The notes beneath the pieces were generated by a model. The model had not been told where the DNA came from and searched no databases. It was given only the letters and a program-made list of their open reading frames with translations. Positions 35,356 through 46,905 of a DNA stretch of 64,000 bases are shown one piece after another; the stretch's first letter is position 1, and every line of letters begins with the position of its first letter. This DNA is from Circinella umbellata (lineage: Eukaryota > Mucoromycota > Mucoromycetes > Mucorales > Lichtheimiaceae), in contig JAIWNF010000056.1 in assembly GCA_025093555.1 (NCBI GenBank), positions 186,001-250,000 on the forward strand, written 5' to 3'. The translations under genes and the position numbers were made by a program.

Positions 35356-36736
35356 TACTTGATATTGTGAGATAAAAAAGAAAAGTTTGGTTGAATTTAA
35401 TGTAAGTAAATTGATATGTGAAGAAGAAGAAAAAAATGTTACAAAATTGTTTGTTTATATAATTTCATACAGCAGATCAAAAAAAGGTTCCTATTATGTC
35501 AAGCTCGGTGATTGAGTAGCCGAGGATTTTTACTTTTAAGGCAAATAAGCTCAGCGAATTAAATTTTTTTTTTTACGGGTCAATGTCCGCCCGTAATAAA
35601 AGTTGATGTTTGATCAAAAAATGTACTGCGCATTACGGACAAACAAATCCAATCGATACATAAAAAACAACAACCAAGTTCTTGGCAGTTACAATAAATT
35701 AGCTATTTTTATAATATCGGCTAAATTGTTTTCATCCACTCCATCAAACTTGGGGTCTTGTATAGCTATGATTATCATCTAGTAATAACGGTATAAGTAA
35801 ATAGTGATTTTATATTACCATACACTTGGGTACGTAGAAAACAAGTATTACCACATGTCCAGCTAGTACATTCCGAAAATGACTCACAACAAAAAGTGAC
35901 ATTACGATATTATTTCTCCAGAAATGCAAATTATGTTTCCCACTCTATTATTTACTTGTAAATACTTATCATGTATTTTTATGTAGTAATAATTCGCTCA
36001 AGTGATTTTTACCTTATATGATACACAGATAAAAAGCATGTTTTAAATAATGAGGTAAAACAAAATACTGATATATCACAAAAGAAGATCGGATTTATGC
36101 CTTGAACAACGAAACCTTTTGATCCGGTGATGACTTTATTTTAATCAAGTCTAGTTATTATTTTGTCGTATCATCATATAAATTATGCTTTTTATTCATC
36201 GTCATCTTTTTTTTTGTTGGGGAAGGGGGTGATAGATTACACTTATTGTATTAATAACAAAAATGTTATATAAAAAGCATTTCTTCAATTGATATGACTA
36301 CTACTACTACTTTTGATTATTTCTTATACTTTCTGGAAATAGGAAAAAGAAAATGATGGCAAAAATAAACTGATATGCGAATGTTCTTATCTCTTCGGAG
36401 TTTTCTAGATTACACGTCTAATGTTGATTATATTGATAAAAGTAAGATATAGCGATATGAGAACAGACTTAGATGACCAACATAAAATATGGATTTAATC
36501 AGAAAACACCATTTCTGCTTCGGCGAACGATTCGAGCTCAGTTATTTTTTACTTTCAGGGTAAATGATTAAAACATCCTCTTTTTTTTGAATCAGATAGG
36601 TTTTATTGTCATTTTATTAGTACAAGTTGTAATTATTATGTAAGAAAAAAGAAATATGTATAGAAACATGCAATTTTTTTTTCTCTAAAAAGAGAAAAAA
36701 TGTATAAATATGTACAAAAAGCAATTATACTACTAA
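35356..36736. other. gene-free intergenic region
   Basis: Upstream of monooxygenase B and downstream of the MutY gene. Contains a short GC-containing hairpin (ACGGGTCAATGTCCGCCCGT) at about 35574-35593 and a GAGCTC-centred patch near 36535. No gene recognised. Confidence 0.55.
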
Positions 36737-38907
36737 TCAAGACTTATTAGCAGTTGTAAAGAATGATTTGATATTTGCTGAATTTGTTACTGTTGATATT
36801 GTCTTTCTCTTTTTAGTGGACGATGAATTACTATTTTTGGTGGTGTTCTATATATAAAATATGTAACGTTCCCAATAAGATTAATATGTATATATATATA
36901 TATTTCATTTTGAATATAACTTTATACCTTTTTGTTTCGTGATTTTTCTAATAATCCCAACGCTTTTTTTAATCCGGTAGGAATTGGACAGCTTTCGAGT
37001 TCTTCAGATGTAACCCATTTCATTTGTTGATCATCATCTTCTACCTGGCCATAGTACTCTTCAGATACTTGAATCCATTCAACGTGATACACCTTACGAA
37101 TATGTGAAAACAAATGAACAACATTGCCAAGATCTTGTCTTTTTGTTATTTTTACATCCTGTTGATCAAAACCGTATCGTTCATGTAAATAATCCTTCGC
37201 TTTTGCAGATCGCTCCTTGTAAGTTGTTTCTAAACTTGCAAGTTCTAGTGTTGGAAATTCCCACAATCCTGCTAATAATCCTGTCTTTGGTCGTTTAGAG
37301 ATAAGATATTTTGATTCAGATTGAACGATATATACTGCACATTCTATTATATCCATTGGGTCCAACAAACATGTAATAGTCAGCGATTATGTTATACATG
37401 TATTTTCGTTTTCCTTCCTCTTCTCTCTTTTTTAATACCTTCATCTCGAGGTTTTTTCTTTTCTGGTTTCGTTGGGTATCTGAAATAAATTAAAAAGAAG
37501 TGTTAATTAATATATATATAATTTAATCAAAAGTAAATATTGTTACCTAGTGACAGCATAATCCTCATCATCATCTAACTTTGATTTAATTTCTGGACAA
37601 TAAGTACATTCTATATAATATGTATTGAGAGAAGAAGATCTAATTAATATCATAAAAAAATAATAAAAGTGACAGATAAACCATTGAAAAAATTCTCCCT
37701 TTTTTTTACCATGATCGATTGTTCGTTTACGTTTCTTTTGTTCCCAAAATTTTTCAGTTTTTAACCGTGCATGGATTTCTTTTTGTGCATAAGCATAACA
37801 ATTTTCTTGTAAAGGACAGGATTCACATTGAGGATTTTGTGGTGTACATACACGTGCACCCAATTCCATCATAGCTTGATTAAAATCACCAGGACGTTCT
37901 TTTGATACTAATGTTCCAGCTATCTCCCTATAAAACCATATATATATTCATTAACCCTATTGTATCATCCAATCTTTTTTCAAGAAAAAAAAAGAATTAA
38001 TAATCCACCAGAATAATTCCACAGTATTGGCTTTTTTTGGATCTGCAGCAATAGCACGTAAACGAGCAACAACACGAATGACATTACCATCAACGACAGG
38101 TGTTATTTGATTAAATACAATGGATGAAACTGCACCAGCTGTATAACGTCCAACACCAGGGATATGTTTTTGTAAATCATTTGCATTGTTTGGTAATAAT
38201 CCATCCAATTCATTACATACTTTTTGTGCACCTTCCCATAATCGTCTTGCTCGAGAATAATAACCTAATCCTGTCCATAACTCATTTACTTTCTATTATA
38301 TTGGTAGTTATATAAGTATATATGACTATGTTTCTTTTTATATTTACATGATCAATAAAATATTATACTCTAACCTCAATATCAGCATTTGCTAAGTCTT
38401 GAATTGTTGGAAAAGCTTCCATCCATCGATTATAATAAGCAATGACAGTTGCCACTTGTGTCTATAATAATATTAATAATAAAATGGTTAATAAAAAGAG
38501 ATTAACAAAGTAATTCTTTAGTTTACCTGTTGAAGCATAATTTCGCTCACCCAAACTATTAATAATAATAATGAGTATTCCATTTATAGAGCCTAAATAC
38601 AATATCTTTTTTATATACCTTCATAAGCTCTTTGACCAAGTGCCTTAGTGATTATAATACATGTTAAAAATAAACTTATTATACATATAATATCTTGGGG
38701 AAAAAAAAAAAGGGTATTCACCTTTGAATCAAGATCTGTACGCGTTGGTTTACGCCAAGGCATAGTTCGTTTTTCACGATCGTAATAATCAAGTAAGCGA
38801 TCTTGAATTAAATGTTGTTCCTGAGAAGAAACATTATGAAATGTATTATTATGAGCAAGACAACCTGATTGTACACAATCTTCTATATCAATCTCATTAA
38901 TTGTCAT
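36737..38907 (-). CDS. MYH1: adenine DNA glycosylase, MutY homologue
   Basis: Ten exons (38907-38722, 38643-38619, 38555-38527, 38461-38375, 38292-38009, 37927-37710, 37610-37547, 37479-37439, 37343-36928, 36847-36737), 486 aa. Removes adenine opposite 8-oxoguanine in base-excision repair. Visible: [13 protein letters not shown] with the catalytic Glu, [11 protein letters not shown], helix-hairpin-helix [11 protein letters not shown], catalytic Asp in VVDGNVIRV, and the iron-sulfur cluster C-x6-C-x2-C-x5-C ([17 protein letters not shown]). A linker with [14 protein letters not shown] leads to the C-terminal NUDIX-like 8-oxoG recognition domain (ECAVYIVQ... [12 protein letters not shown]). The C-terminus is basic with KKRK (nuclear signal) and ends [11 protein letters not shown], a PCNA-box-like tail. 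Exons of 25 and 29 nt are unusually small. Confidence 0.96.
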
Positions 38908-39117
38908 TTTTATTATTCAAAATTATTATTATTCAAAAAAAAAAAAATCATTTGTTGAAACAAAAAAGACTTTTTTTTACCGCGAATCAAAAGAATTCGT
39001 GTAACCATTGTTTTTTCTTTAACTAAATTTTATTCTTTTATAAATGATAATAGCAAAAATGCGGTATAATAAAACGAATGAATGATTGGAATGGAGTGAA
39101 ATGAAATAGGAAATGAA

Positions 39118-39897
39118 TTATGATTCAAAGCTTTTTTCCCAAAAAGTTGTATCTTTTTGTTGTTGTGAAAGTTTTTGTTTCGAATGAGTCATCCATCGTA
39201 TAGCTGCTTTCATACCTGGATAAAGCATTCCAATATTTAATTTCCACCATTCTCGATTATATTTCATTTGTCTGTCATAAGATTGATCCAAAAAATCCTT
39301 ATAAAATATTGATAATGCTTCTGGTGTTACGTTTTCTCCATTTTGTTTTACTAAAATATAAAGCAATAATAACAATTAGTCTTTCTTTCTATTGATCCAT
39401 ATAAAACTTATCATCCTTACATTTATCTTCATATTCTGCTTTAGCATTTATAAACATCTTGTTATTGTTATACCAAAAGTTCCGATTGAATTCATCTACT
39501 TTTTCTTTTAATTCTCTCCATTCTTTTTCCTATAATATATTCATATATGTATTTAGTTTTTTATGATATAAAATATACTTTATTGTAATATTAAATAATT
39601 AAAACATACGGCATTCGATTCTTTTGAAAAAACATAATATCGTACAGGTCGTAAATTGGAAACTGGATCAGGTGTACCAATCATGTCTGCTGCAATAGGT
39701 TTTAATAAAGAATCTGCTGACACTCGTGCATTTGTTGTTGTTGTTGTTGAATAATGTCGTTGTTTAATAATAGCACGAGTACATGTGCATACTTTCCTCT
39801 ATTTATTTAAATAAAAATAAAAACTATTCATTAATAAAATTGATAATCATTCTTTTAAGTAAATATAAAATCAACTTACACGAACAAGTGGTGTCAT
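39118..39897 (-). CDS. COA8: cytochrome c oxidase assembly factor COA8/APOPT1 family
   Basis: Four exons (39897-39880, 39798-39610, 39529-39421, 39350-39118), 182 aa. Recognised from DMIGTPDPVSNLRPVRYYV, EWRELKEKVDEFNRNFWYNNN, and ALSIFYKDFLDQSYDRQMKYNREWWKLN, matching the animal COA8 pattern of a GPPD-SNLRP block, an FW block, and FYKxFL...YNRxWYK. COA8 is a mitochondrial matrix protein that protects or supports complex IV assembly under oxidative stress. The N-terminus is basic and Thr-rich (MTPLVRRKVCTCTRAIIKQRHYS), fitting a mitochondrial presequence. The first exon is 18 nt. Confidence 0.9.
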
Positions 39898-40306
39898 TTT
39901 GAATGTATTTGGGAAAAAAAAAAAAAAAAAAAAGTGGTCAGGAGTAGAAGGTACCAAGTATGTTTTTTATTTTTTGCTTGGGTTAAAATTTCATAGAAGA
40001 AAAAATTAAAGTCCGCCCAATAATCCTTTTTTTTACCACCAAAAGCAACCTGGATACTTTTGATACTAAAGTTATAAGTTATCGAGTTGAAACTAAGCAT
40101 AATTACTATTTTAATAGAGGATAAATGTAAATATTTGTTTGTTTATTGTTAAAAAATATTATATTTTAGTTTGGCTAGTTTTATTATTGTAAACTAAATA
40201 TATGCATTATGCAATTACCTTTTATAGTAGCGATAGTTATATTCCCACAAGTCACAAAAGATTCAAAAATTAGGGGGTTATAAGTCGATCGTTATGGTAT
40301 AGAAAA
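39898..40306. other. divergent promoter region COA8 / U6
   Basis: About 410 bp with a poly-A tract at 39909-39932 and the U6 TATA box near its right end. No gene. Confidence 0.6.
40279..40284 (+). promoter_or_regulatory. TATA box of U6 snRNA gene
   Basis: TATAAG 28 bp upstream of the inferred U6 5' end, the usual place for the external RNA polymerase III U6 promoter. Confidence 0.7.
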
Positions 40307-40338
40307 GTGACATGTACCTCGGTACCTCTGTCACATTA

Positions 40339-40370
<32 letters not shown>

Positions 40371-40430
40371 GGCCCCTGCACAAGGATGACACTAACGCTC
40401 AGAGTTGGATCGCACTTCGGTGCCACTTTT
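40307..40430 (+). ncRNA. U6: U6 spliceosomal snRNA
   Basis: Contains the invariant U6 core: AAATTGGAACGATACAGAGA (with the ACAGAGA box that pairs with the 5' splice site), AGATTAGCATGG, and CCCCTGCACAAGGATGACAC (internal stem-loop and U4/U2 pairing region). The 5' end folds as a stem-loop, GTGACA-T-GTACC-TC-GGTAC-CTC-TGTCAC, the same position as in other U6 RNAs. The 3' part carries an extra hairpin GCAC-TTCG-GTGC and ends in a T11 run, a Pol III terminator. No intron interrupts the core. The 5' end was placed at the base of the stem. Catalytic core of the spliceosome, as expected in an intron-rich genome. Confidence 0.96.
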
Positions 40431-40437
40431 TTTTTTT
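40423..40437 (+). terminator. poly-T Pol III terminator of U6
   Basis: Uninterrupted run of T directly after the 3' hairpin of U6. Confidence 0.8.
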
Positions 40438-43400
40438 ATATTCTTCTTTTATTTTTTTATATATTTTTTTTTATATTATTTTTTTCATATTATTTTTTTT
40501 TGTATATTTTTATATGAAGGGACAATATAGTAATAATATACTGATACTACGTGTTCTCACTCCCTTATTCCCATCTCCTTCCTTTTTAAACTTTTATCTC
40601 TCTCTCGCACAGCCCACCATAGTTTGGTTGAACACCATAGCTTTTTTAATAAGAACCTATCATAAATTATTATGATGAATATAGACGTTTTTTTTTATGT
40701 GGCCCTTCTATGATTACCTGGCCAAATAGAATTAAAGCGGAACGAACTTTGATCAATGAGGAAAAATTATTTTGAAATGTCAACTCCAGCCAAGAGACTT
40801 TACCATAAATAGTCTATTTTATTATATTAAAATTGAAAATTATATTTTTTATTTCTATAAACACCTTACTCCTGAAAAATTGTTTCCAATATAAAAAGAT
40901 TAGAATGTAAATATATACTAACAATACTTGTATTGTCGACCATTATTACATGATTATAAAAAAAGATACGCTTAATACTTATAAATCGTTTATATCCTTG
41001 ATTCATCAGAGCATCTGATAATACATAAGAATGAAATCAATATAATCTGATGACTGGACTTGTTAGATTACTCTTTGTATAATTTCATATATTCTGTATA
41101 TGGAAGAATAGAAAAATAGTTGTCTAACTTGGTTACTATGGTAAATGAATTGATCCTATCGTGAGTGTAATAATCTTATTGCCAATGTTCTATGAATGGT
41201 GAATGGATTGATAAAAACGGATTTTATCTTTTTTGTTTGTGTTATTTATTGATGACGATTTTTCTTTGCCAGTAGTATTAGTTGAGGTACAAAACACAGT
41301 AGGCAAAAAATTTTACGACGTATATAATCAAATATTTCAATCATATATACAATCAACATGGCCAAAAGATTCCGTAGTCTTAACAATGCGTGTTAAAAAA
41401 AATTGGTAATTCGTGTGTTCAACATGAAAACTTTATTAAAAAACTTTTTTTAGGTAAAGAGTGATTATATAATTACACGTACAATAGTAAATGGATACTT
41501 GGAATAGCATCACAAGAACCACAGTGTCGACAATAATAATTATAATAGCTGTAATAGTAATAGTAGTAGTAGTAGTAACTATAATAGCACTCAAAATTAT
41601 TATTAAATAAGGTCTCTTATCAGAGTCCCTTTTGTGGTACCAAAACAAGGGCTTCGTTGAGTTAACACTAGCATGTGCGTAAGTAACCTCTCGGCATTAT
41701 TTTCGCCTTTAATATGAGCAACTCACAACACTATTGTAATAAAATAATCGAGCGCAATTTATTTATACAATTACTACGATCTATGCAAAATGAATAGTAA
41801 TAAAAAATGAACTGGATCGTTTTATGAGACATAGAACCGATCGGGTTCTCAATTTCTTTAATTCTAGGATTTCTTAAGCTAATTCTAGTATTCAATAAAT
41901 TGATTATTGGTTATGTTGGCTTACTAAAACTGTAATTTGCGACATTCAAGAATAGGAGTTAAAGAATTAAATCCTATGTCTATACTGTAATTATAGTTTG
42001 AAACTTTGTGCTTTGATGTCATTGCGATTTTTTCTATTGCTGTTCTATTCATCCGAAAGATTTTGCTTTAAATAACTTAACTTTATGTGTTCGCTTCTAC
42101 AAGAAAAAAATCGGTCAAGTTAATAGAAATTCGCAGAGATATAAAAATAAAATAAATAAAAATAAATGCTTTTCTTTTTTATAAATGTTCACTCCATCAG
42201 ACGCGCCCAACGCATCACACCAAGGGGCCTGTAGATCGCTGTCAAATGCAGCACTTCCCACTCCTGATATTCCCCGAGTCTTTCTCACCTCATCCACCTG
42301 GGAAAAGAAATATCCCAAAACATAGCTGCGGGTCATGACGCCTACACAAGATGGAGTAGATATTTCGCATTACAACGAGGGGCCCGTAGACCGCTGTCGA
42401 TTGCAATACTTCCCATTCCTGGTATTCCCCAGGTCTTTCTCACCTTATCTTGAAATATAAAATAGATCCCAAGACGTAGTTAGAGGGCAAAATTGTAAAG
42501 TTGTAAAAAAAAACCAGAACGCGTTCATTGATGAGCAAAATATATGAGCAGCATTTTGTTTCAGCCTCATCCTTCATTATATTACAACCTAACTTGTTGG
42601 AAGCCATTTTGCAGCGATATGCATGCATTATTTTTTTACATTATGTTCCTGAAACACTTAAATCTCAAACTATGTCAAAATTGTGAAAGTTGAAAAGAGA
42701 TCATAAAGATTAGCAAGGTCTCTGTAATAATCAATAAAGCTATATTGATTATACAAGGTCATAATAAAAATCGACCATAATATTTCATTTAATATAAAAG
42801 CTACTAGAATATAAAATATATTGTTTGATTTATAAAAATGACAAATAATGTTTTTGTTATCATATATGGATCGATCTAGTTTTTTCATATTACTAGTAAA
42901 GCATATTATATTATTATTCATTATATCAATAATAAATAATAGCATATATATTTTGAATTAATCATTATCGTTTGACCTCAATATATATTACGTTTTGAAA
43001 AAAAGATGCTTTGATATACTGTATGGAAAGGTGTATGATTAAGCTGTAAACCCTAATTGTACATCTTTTCAATCGCACACTTTTTTTCGTGTCACCAATG
43101 TAAAATCGTCTATAAAAAGTGGGAGAATTTACAAACATTCAGTTTTCCTTTAAACTTCTGAATGGTTTCAATCAAAATTAAATAACTGAGGGAGGGAGAC
43201 ATATGTACTTATCAATGGTGGTGTTATTTAATTGAGAGAACAGGTTTTTTTTAAAATGACTAGTTATTTTGAAATTATTACAATCTCTTTTACACCTAGC
43301 TAGACATTTTTCAGTGTCTTATGATCCATAAACAATTTCATATCTTAATATAAAAAGACACTATAGTACCTTACCATCATTCATGTAAAACTGGTGTTTG

Positions 43401-44028
43401 CTCCGGTCAACTCTCCAAAAAAAAAGGCTGGTTACAAGTGATGAGGAAATTTACAATGTTTTTGAACAGCTTATCAAACGAATTAATAAACACTGTACTT
43501 GATATGGAACTTATTTTCTTTATTATTTGTCATCGGTGATACCTTTCATTTCTGTTTAAGAATTTATAAGAGCACAATTAAGATTTTACATGACATATGA
43601 ACTTTTCACTTTTTGAAACGCAAAAAAATAATTACATTTATTTATGATTTTACCGCTTTAATCTTTATTTCAAGTTAACTTGAATGTGAATAACTATTAA
43701 CTATTTGGTAAAGAGAATGCTTTCTCTAAAACGTAGATTAATTGTTGTGTACATTTATAAACTATAATGAACGTTCTGGTGAAACCCAAGCATCCTCATC
43801 ATATATATGTGAACAGCGTAAAAAGTGATCGAGGCTTGTGGATTTAAACTTATATTGTATCTATCCCAGTCAAGACCTTTTGGATTAAACAAATGCAGAA
43901 TATCTATCCCGAGTAGAAATTGTTGTACCACCAAGTTTAAAATAAAATCGCCCAACATTAGTGAAAACTCTGTATATGTTTTCATAATTGATATAAGGAA
44001 TCTGGCATAATTTACATTGACGGATCAG
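40438..44028. other. gene-free accessory region
   Basis: About 3.6 kb, AT-rich. The only ordered features are the decayed direct repeat at 42190-42490 (separate entry) and a TAG/TAA simple repeat at about 41560-41580. Open frames at 42670-42945 and 43755-43985 are AT-rich and not protein-like. The right border is the TIR element. Confidence 0.55.
42190..42490 (-). repeat. tandem pair of decayed ~120-bp coding-like repeats
   Basis: Two direct copies about 160 bp apart (about 42190-42330 and 42355-42490), roughly 80% identical by eye. Read on the minus strand, copy 1 has a pyrimidine tract and CAG acceptor followed by VDEVRKTRGISGVGSAAF; copy 2 reads KVRKTWGIPGMGSIAIDSG. Both keep the same reading pattern for about 40 codons, but copy 2 is separated from any start by stops. 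The VRKTWGIPGMG pattern recalls the N-terminus of serine hydrolases of the beta-lactamase/PBP family; this is a weak inference. No further exons found, so both are relics. Confidence 0.5.
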
Positions 44029-44030
44029 TA

Positions 44031-44112
44031 CAGACACCCCCTAGCCCTTTCTCGATTTTACCGTAAATTTGAGTCTCAGAAACCGGCAATATGTTTGTCC
44101 GTTTAAAATTCC
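44031..44112 (+). repeat. left terminal inverted repeat
   Basis: Begins CAGACACCCCCTAGCCC after a TA; pairs with 44946-45028 on the opposite strand. Confidence 0.6.
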
Positions 44113-44139
44113 GATAATGGTAATAGTAATAACAATAAA

Positions 44140-44204
44140 AAAGTGATAATAAAAAATGATAATAAAAAATGATAATAAAAAATGATAATAAAAAAAAGTG
44201 ATAC

Positions 44205-44249
<45 letters not shown>

Positions 44250-44250
44250 G
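44140..44250. repeat. tandem GATAATAAAAAAT units and (TAA)n microsatellite
   Basis: Three to four copies of a 13-14-nt unit followed by about 14 TAA triplets, inside the TIR element. Confidence 0.9.
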
Positions 44251-44581
44251 TAATGATAATGGATGATGGTAAAAATTAATAATTCAGAGTTAATCTTAAA
44301 ATACATGGGTCCTTGATGAAACATGTAATAATTGTAGAATAAAAAGACCATGCATCAAAAAATTATAAATACAGACTTGAATATGATTAATTAAATAATG
44401 ACTATCATTTTATTTACTTTTATATAAGTTTATGGATTCTCATAAAAGACCATATTTCTATTATCTGTTTTACCTTACCTTGTTTGATTATATTTACCAC
44501 TTGTTGAACAAAAATACGAATAGTGGATGAGTAAATGAAATAGGAATCTAAACATATAAAAAAAATGGGTAGAAATGTAGT

Positions 44582-44865
44582 TTAGAGGTAGCGTGTATAT
44601 GGATTATCGTCACGCCACGTTCGATCACGGCGTCGTCGTTCACGATACCGACGAACATGATGAAAGTAATCATTGATGTTGTTATCACGGACTGAACGAT
44701 CAAAGACGTCACGTTGATGCTGGTCTAATAAACCACGATAGTTGTTATAAGCACCACTAAGTGCTTGCTGCATATTAGCAAGTGCTTCCTGAAGGTGAGC
44801 AATCGACTCCTCTGCTTCTATTTGTTGTTGCCATTGGTCATTGACTATTATATTTTCTCTTTCTC
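44582..44865 (-). pseudogene. coding exon inside the TIR element, family unknown
   Basis: After a possible TTTTAAG acceptor a frame of about 94 codons runs to a TAG at 44582. It reads IIVNDQWQQQIEAEESIAHL, then LQEALANMQQALSGAYNNYR, then a very basic end RRYRERRRRDRTWRDDNPY. The middle looks like a short coiled coil. The first in-frame ATG is at 44773, but the protein-like sequence extends upstream of it to an in-frame stop at the acceptor, so an upstream exon is missing. Either a host exon captured by the element or the remnant of an element-encoded protein. Not recognised. Confidence 0.5.
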
Positions 44866-44945
44866 CTTAAAATAAGAAAAAGTAATAATAATAATAACAA
44901 TTTTCTTTTTGAAAAAAACAGGTACTTTATTTTTTTTTTGATCAC

Positions 44946-45028
44946 TGAGTTTTTTACGGAAACAAATTTATCCGCAATTTTTTTCGGGTCACGTGTACGG
45001 TAAAATCGAGAAGGGGCTGGCTAGTCGG
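44946..45028 (-). repeat. right terminal inverted repeat
   Basis: Reads CCGACTAGCCAGCCCCTTCT inward from the TA at 45029; pairs with 44031-44112. Confidence 0.6.
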
Positions 45029-45030
45029 TA

Positions 45031-46905
45031 CAGCACCGATATAAGGCCTCTGAGATTAACCGAGTGAGCCATTATTTCTTTTTTTTTTCTGATCCTTTTA
45101 AGAGTAGCTCATAGGTTAAGATATGGTTTCAACCCCACTCTTTTTTTTTATTATATCTTCTTACCATCACTCATCTGAATTTTTTGATAATAATATATTC
45201 TTTCTGTGATTTAGTAATGACTAGTTATTATTATTATCAAATGTAAGAGATTTCTACAAAAAAGAATTACAACTTGCTTAAAATTGCTATTGATCACCTA
45301 GAATCCAAGCAACATTGTTTTTTTTTATGGTTTGATTCACAGCAACAGAAGGCATAAAATACTAGAAACGATATAAGCTAGTCTTAACAAAGAATAAGAA
45401 AATATTATATTATATTGCCGGCAACAGATTATTTTTTTATAATGCAGAATTTTTAAACAATAAATATATATATATATGTAAATTGCATCGGATACTATAT
45501 CACATGTATGTCAACCTTATTCCATATATTTTATCACCAATGAATGTGCTGGGCTCAGTCTATCTTCTCTATTATAATTATTTATTAAGATTAATTTTAA
45601 ATGCTAATATTTAGTGCTCAATCAAATAATGTGCTAAAAAAAAGTTCTATAATACGCATTTTCGTCATATGATGAGAAAAAATTATTGACATCATATCAA
45701 TTTTCTACTATTAATTTGATATGGTGCATCAAAAAAAAAAATTCGTGAAAAGTTACATTTTTATCATTAAACCTTATATCTAGCAACTTTATCAATATCA
45801 ATAGATATATTATATTGATTAACACATACTCCAGAACCCAGAATATTTGTTTTTTTTTATTTGAGGGCAAATGTGGATGTGATCCATAATATTATAAAAA
45901 AAATTCATGCGTTATAAATAAACAGTTATTGAATTGATAGTGGGAAACTGCACCTTAGTTAGAGTAAAAATAAAACTTTTACCACGAGGATAAATCTTTA
46001 TTAAGTAGATCCAAAAGAAAAAGGATATGATTTTAATACAACCCATGTGTTGCTGTCCATTTAAATCATCCGAGGACCATTTTTTTTATTGTTAAGATTA
46101 TTATTACTTTTATTGCTGTTCCTGGTAAATAAAAGATCGGAGAGTCAACTTTTTAAAAGAACCATGATTGAAAATGACCAAAATTAGTTTAGTCTTTCTT
46201 GGTTACTAATTATAGGTCTATTATTATAACTAGAACCCGCCACCATAGCAACAACTATAACATTTTTAGCACATGTCAAGGTGGGTGAGTTTTTTTTTTT
46301 GTTGGGCTATAATAAAAAAAAGAAGGGGAAATTGATACAATGATGATATATGAAATATAATATATATACTTAAAAGGAGAAGTCACTTAAAAAGATGATG
46401 AATCATGGATTAGAATAATTATATGCAAGGTATTATTGTGGTGTGAGAAAAAAAAAGCTCGGCGAAACGATTGTAGAAAGCAAAAAAAAAAAAAAGCTAC
46501 TTTAAAGCAAAGAGGAAGAATTTAGGCTTGTTGCCAATGAAAAATTATTCCACTTTTTGCTCCTTCTTTGCCTCTCTCTCCACTCCCTCTTCTTTCTTCT
46601 TCCTCCTTTTTTTTTTTATAAAAAAAAATCCTTAGTTCGACCATAAATACACGAAAAACTTTTCTTTTTCTTCATATTATATTTTATTTTGTACTTTTAT
46701 AACGACACTCACTCCTTCACTCTCTTCTTTCAATATACTTTGAAAGAGAAAATAATAATAATAATAATAAGAAAAAACATCCCTTAATTTTATAATATTA
46801 TTATTATTCATATAAAACTATAATTTTTTTTTCTCTTCGTTTATATATCATTCCTTTTTATTTTTCTATTTATTTTAACGTTTATACAACAAAAACAATA
46901 ACGAT
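45031..46905. other. gene-free region with a tRNA-like mini-hairpin
   Basis: AT-rich. At 45100-45142 a 43-nt unit has complementary ends (AAGAGT/ACTCTT), an A-box-like TAGCTCATAGGTTAAGA and a poly-T end, suggesting a tRNA-derived relic. The last 350 bp are a pyrimidine-rich promoter with ATAAATA and long T tracts before the TBC gene. No protein gene. Confidence 0.5.

Larger units (their letters stand above)
44029..45030. mobile_element. 998-bp element with imperfect terminal inverted repeats and TA target duplication
   Basis: Left end TA-CAGAC at 44029 and right end GTCGG-TA at 45030 are mirror images. The termini share a 17-nt perfect inverted repeat (44049-44065 and 44996-45012, TTCTCGATTTTACCGTA). 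A looser match continues inward for about 85 bp in total (GTTTGTCCGT against GTTTCCGTA). TA duplication and long TIRs suit a Tc1/mariner-like or other TA-inserting non-autonomous DNA transposon. The interior has a (TAA)n/GATAATAAAAAAT tandem repeat (44140-44250) and a minus-strand coding exon (44582-44865). No transposase motif is visible. The arms have diverged, so the insertion is probably old. Confidence 0.6.

Noticed and set aside
40307..40675. Protein-coding open frame overlapping the U6 locus
   Set aside because: It covers the U6 RNA and its poly-T tail; Phe-rich continuation is a translation of T runs.
44103..44351. Tyr-rich minus-strand open frame
   Set aside because: Translation of the (TAA)n microsatellite in the TIR element.
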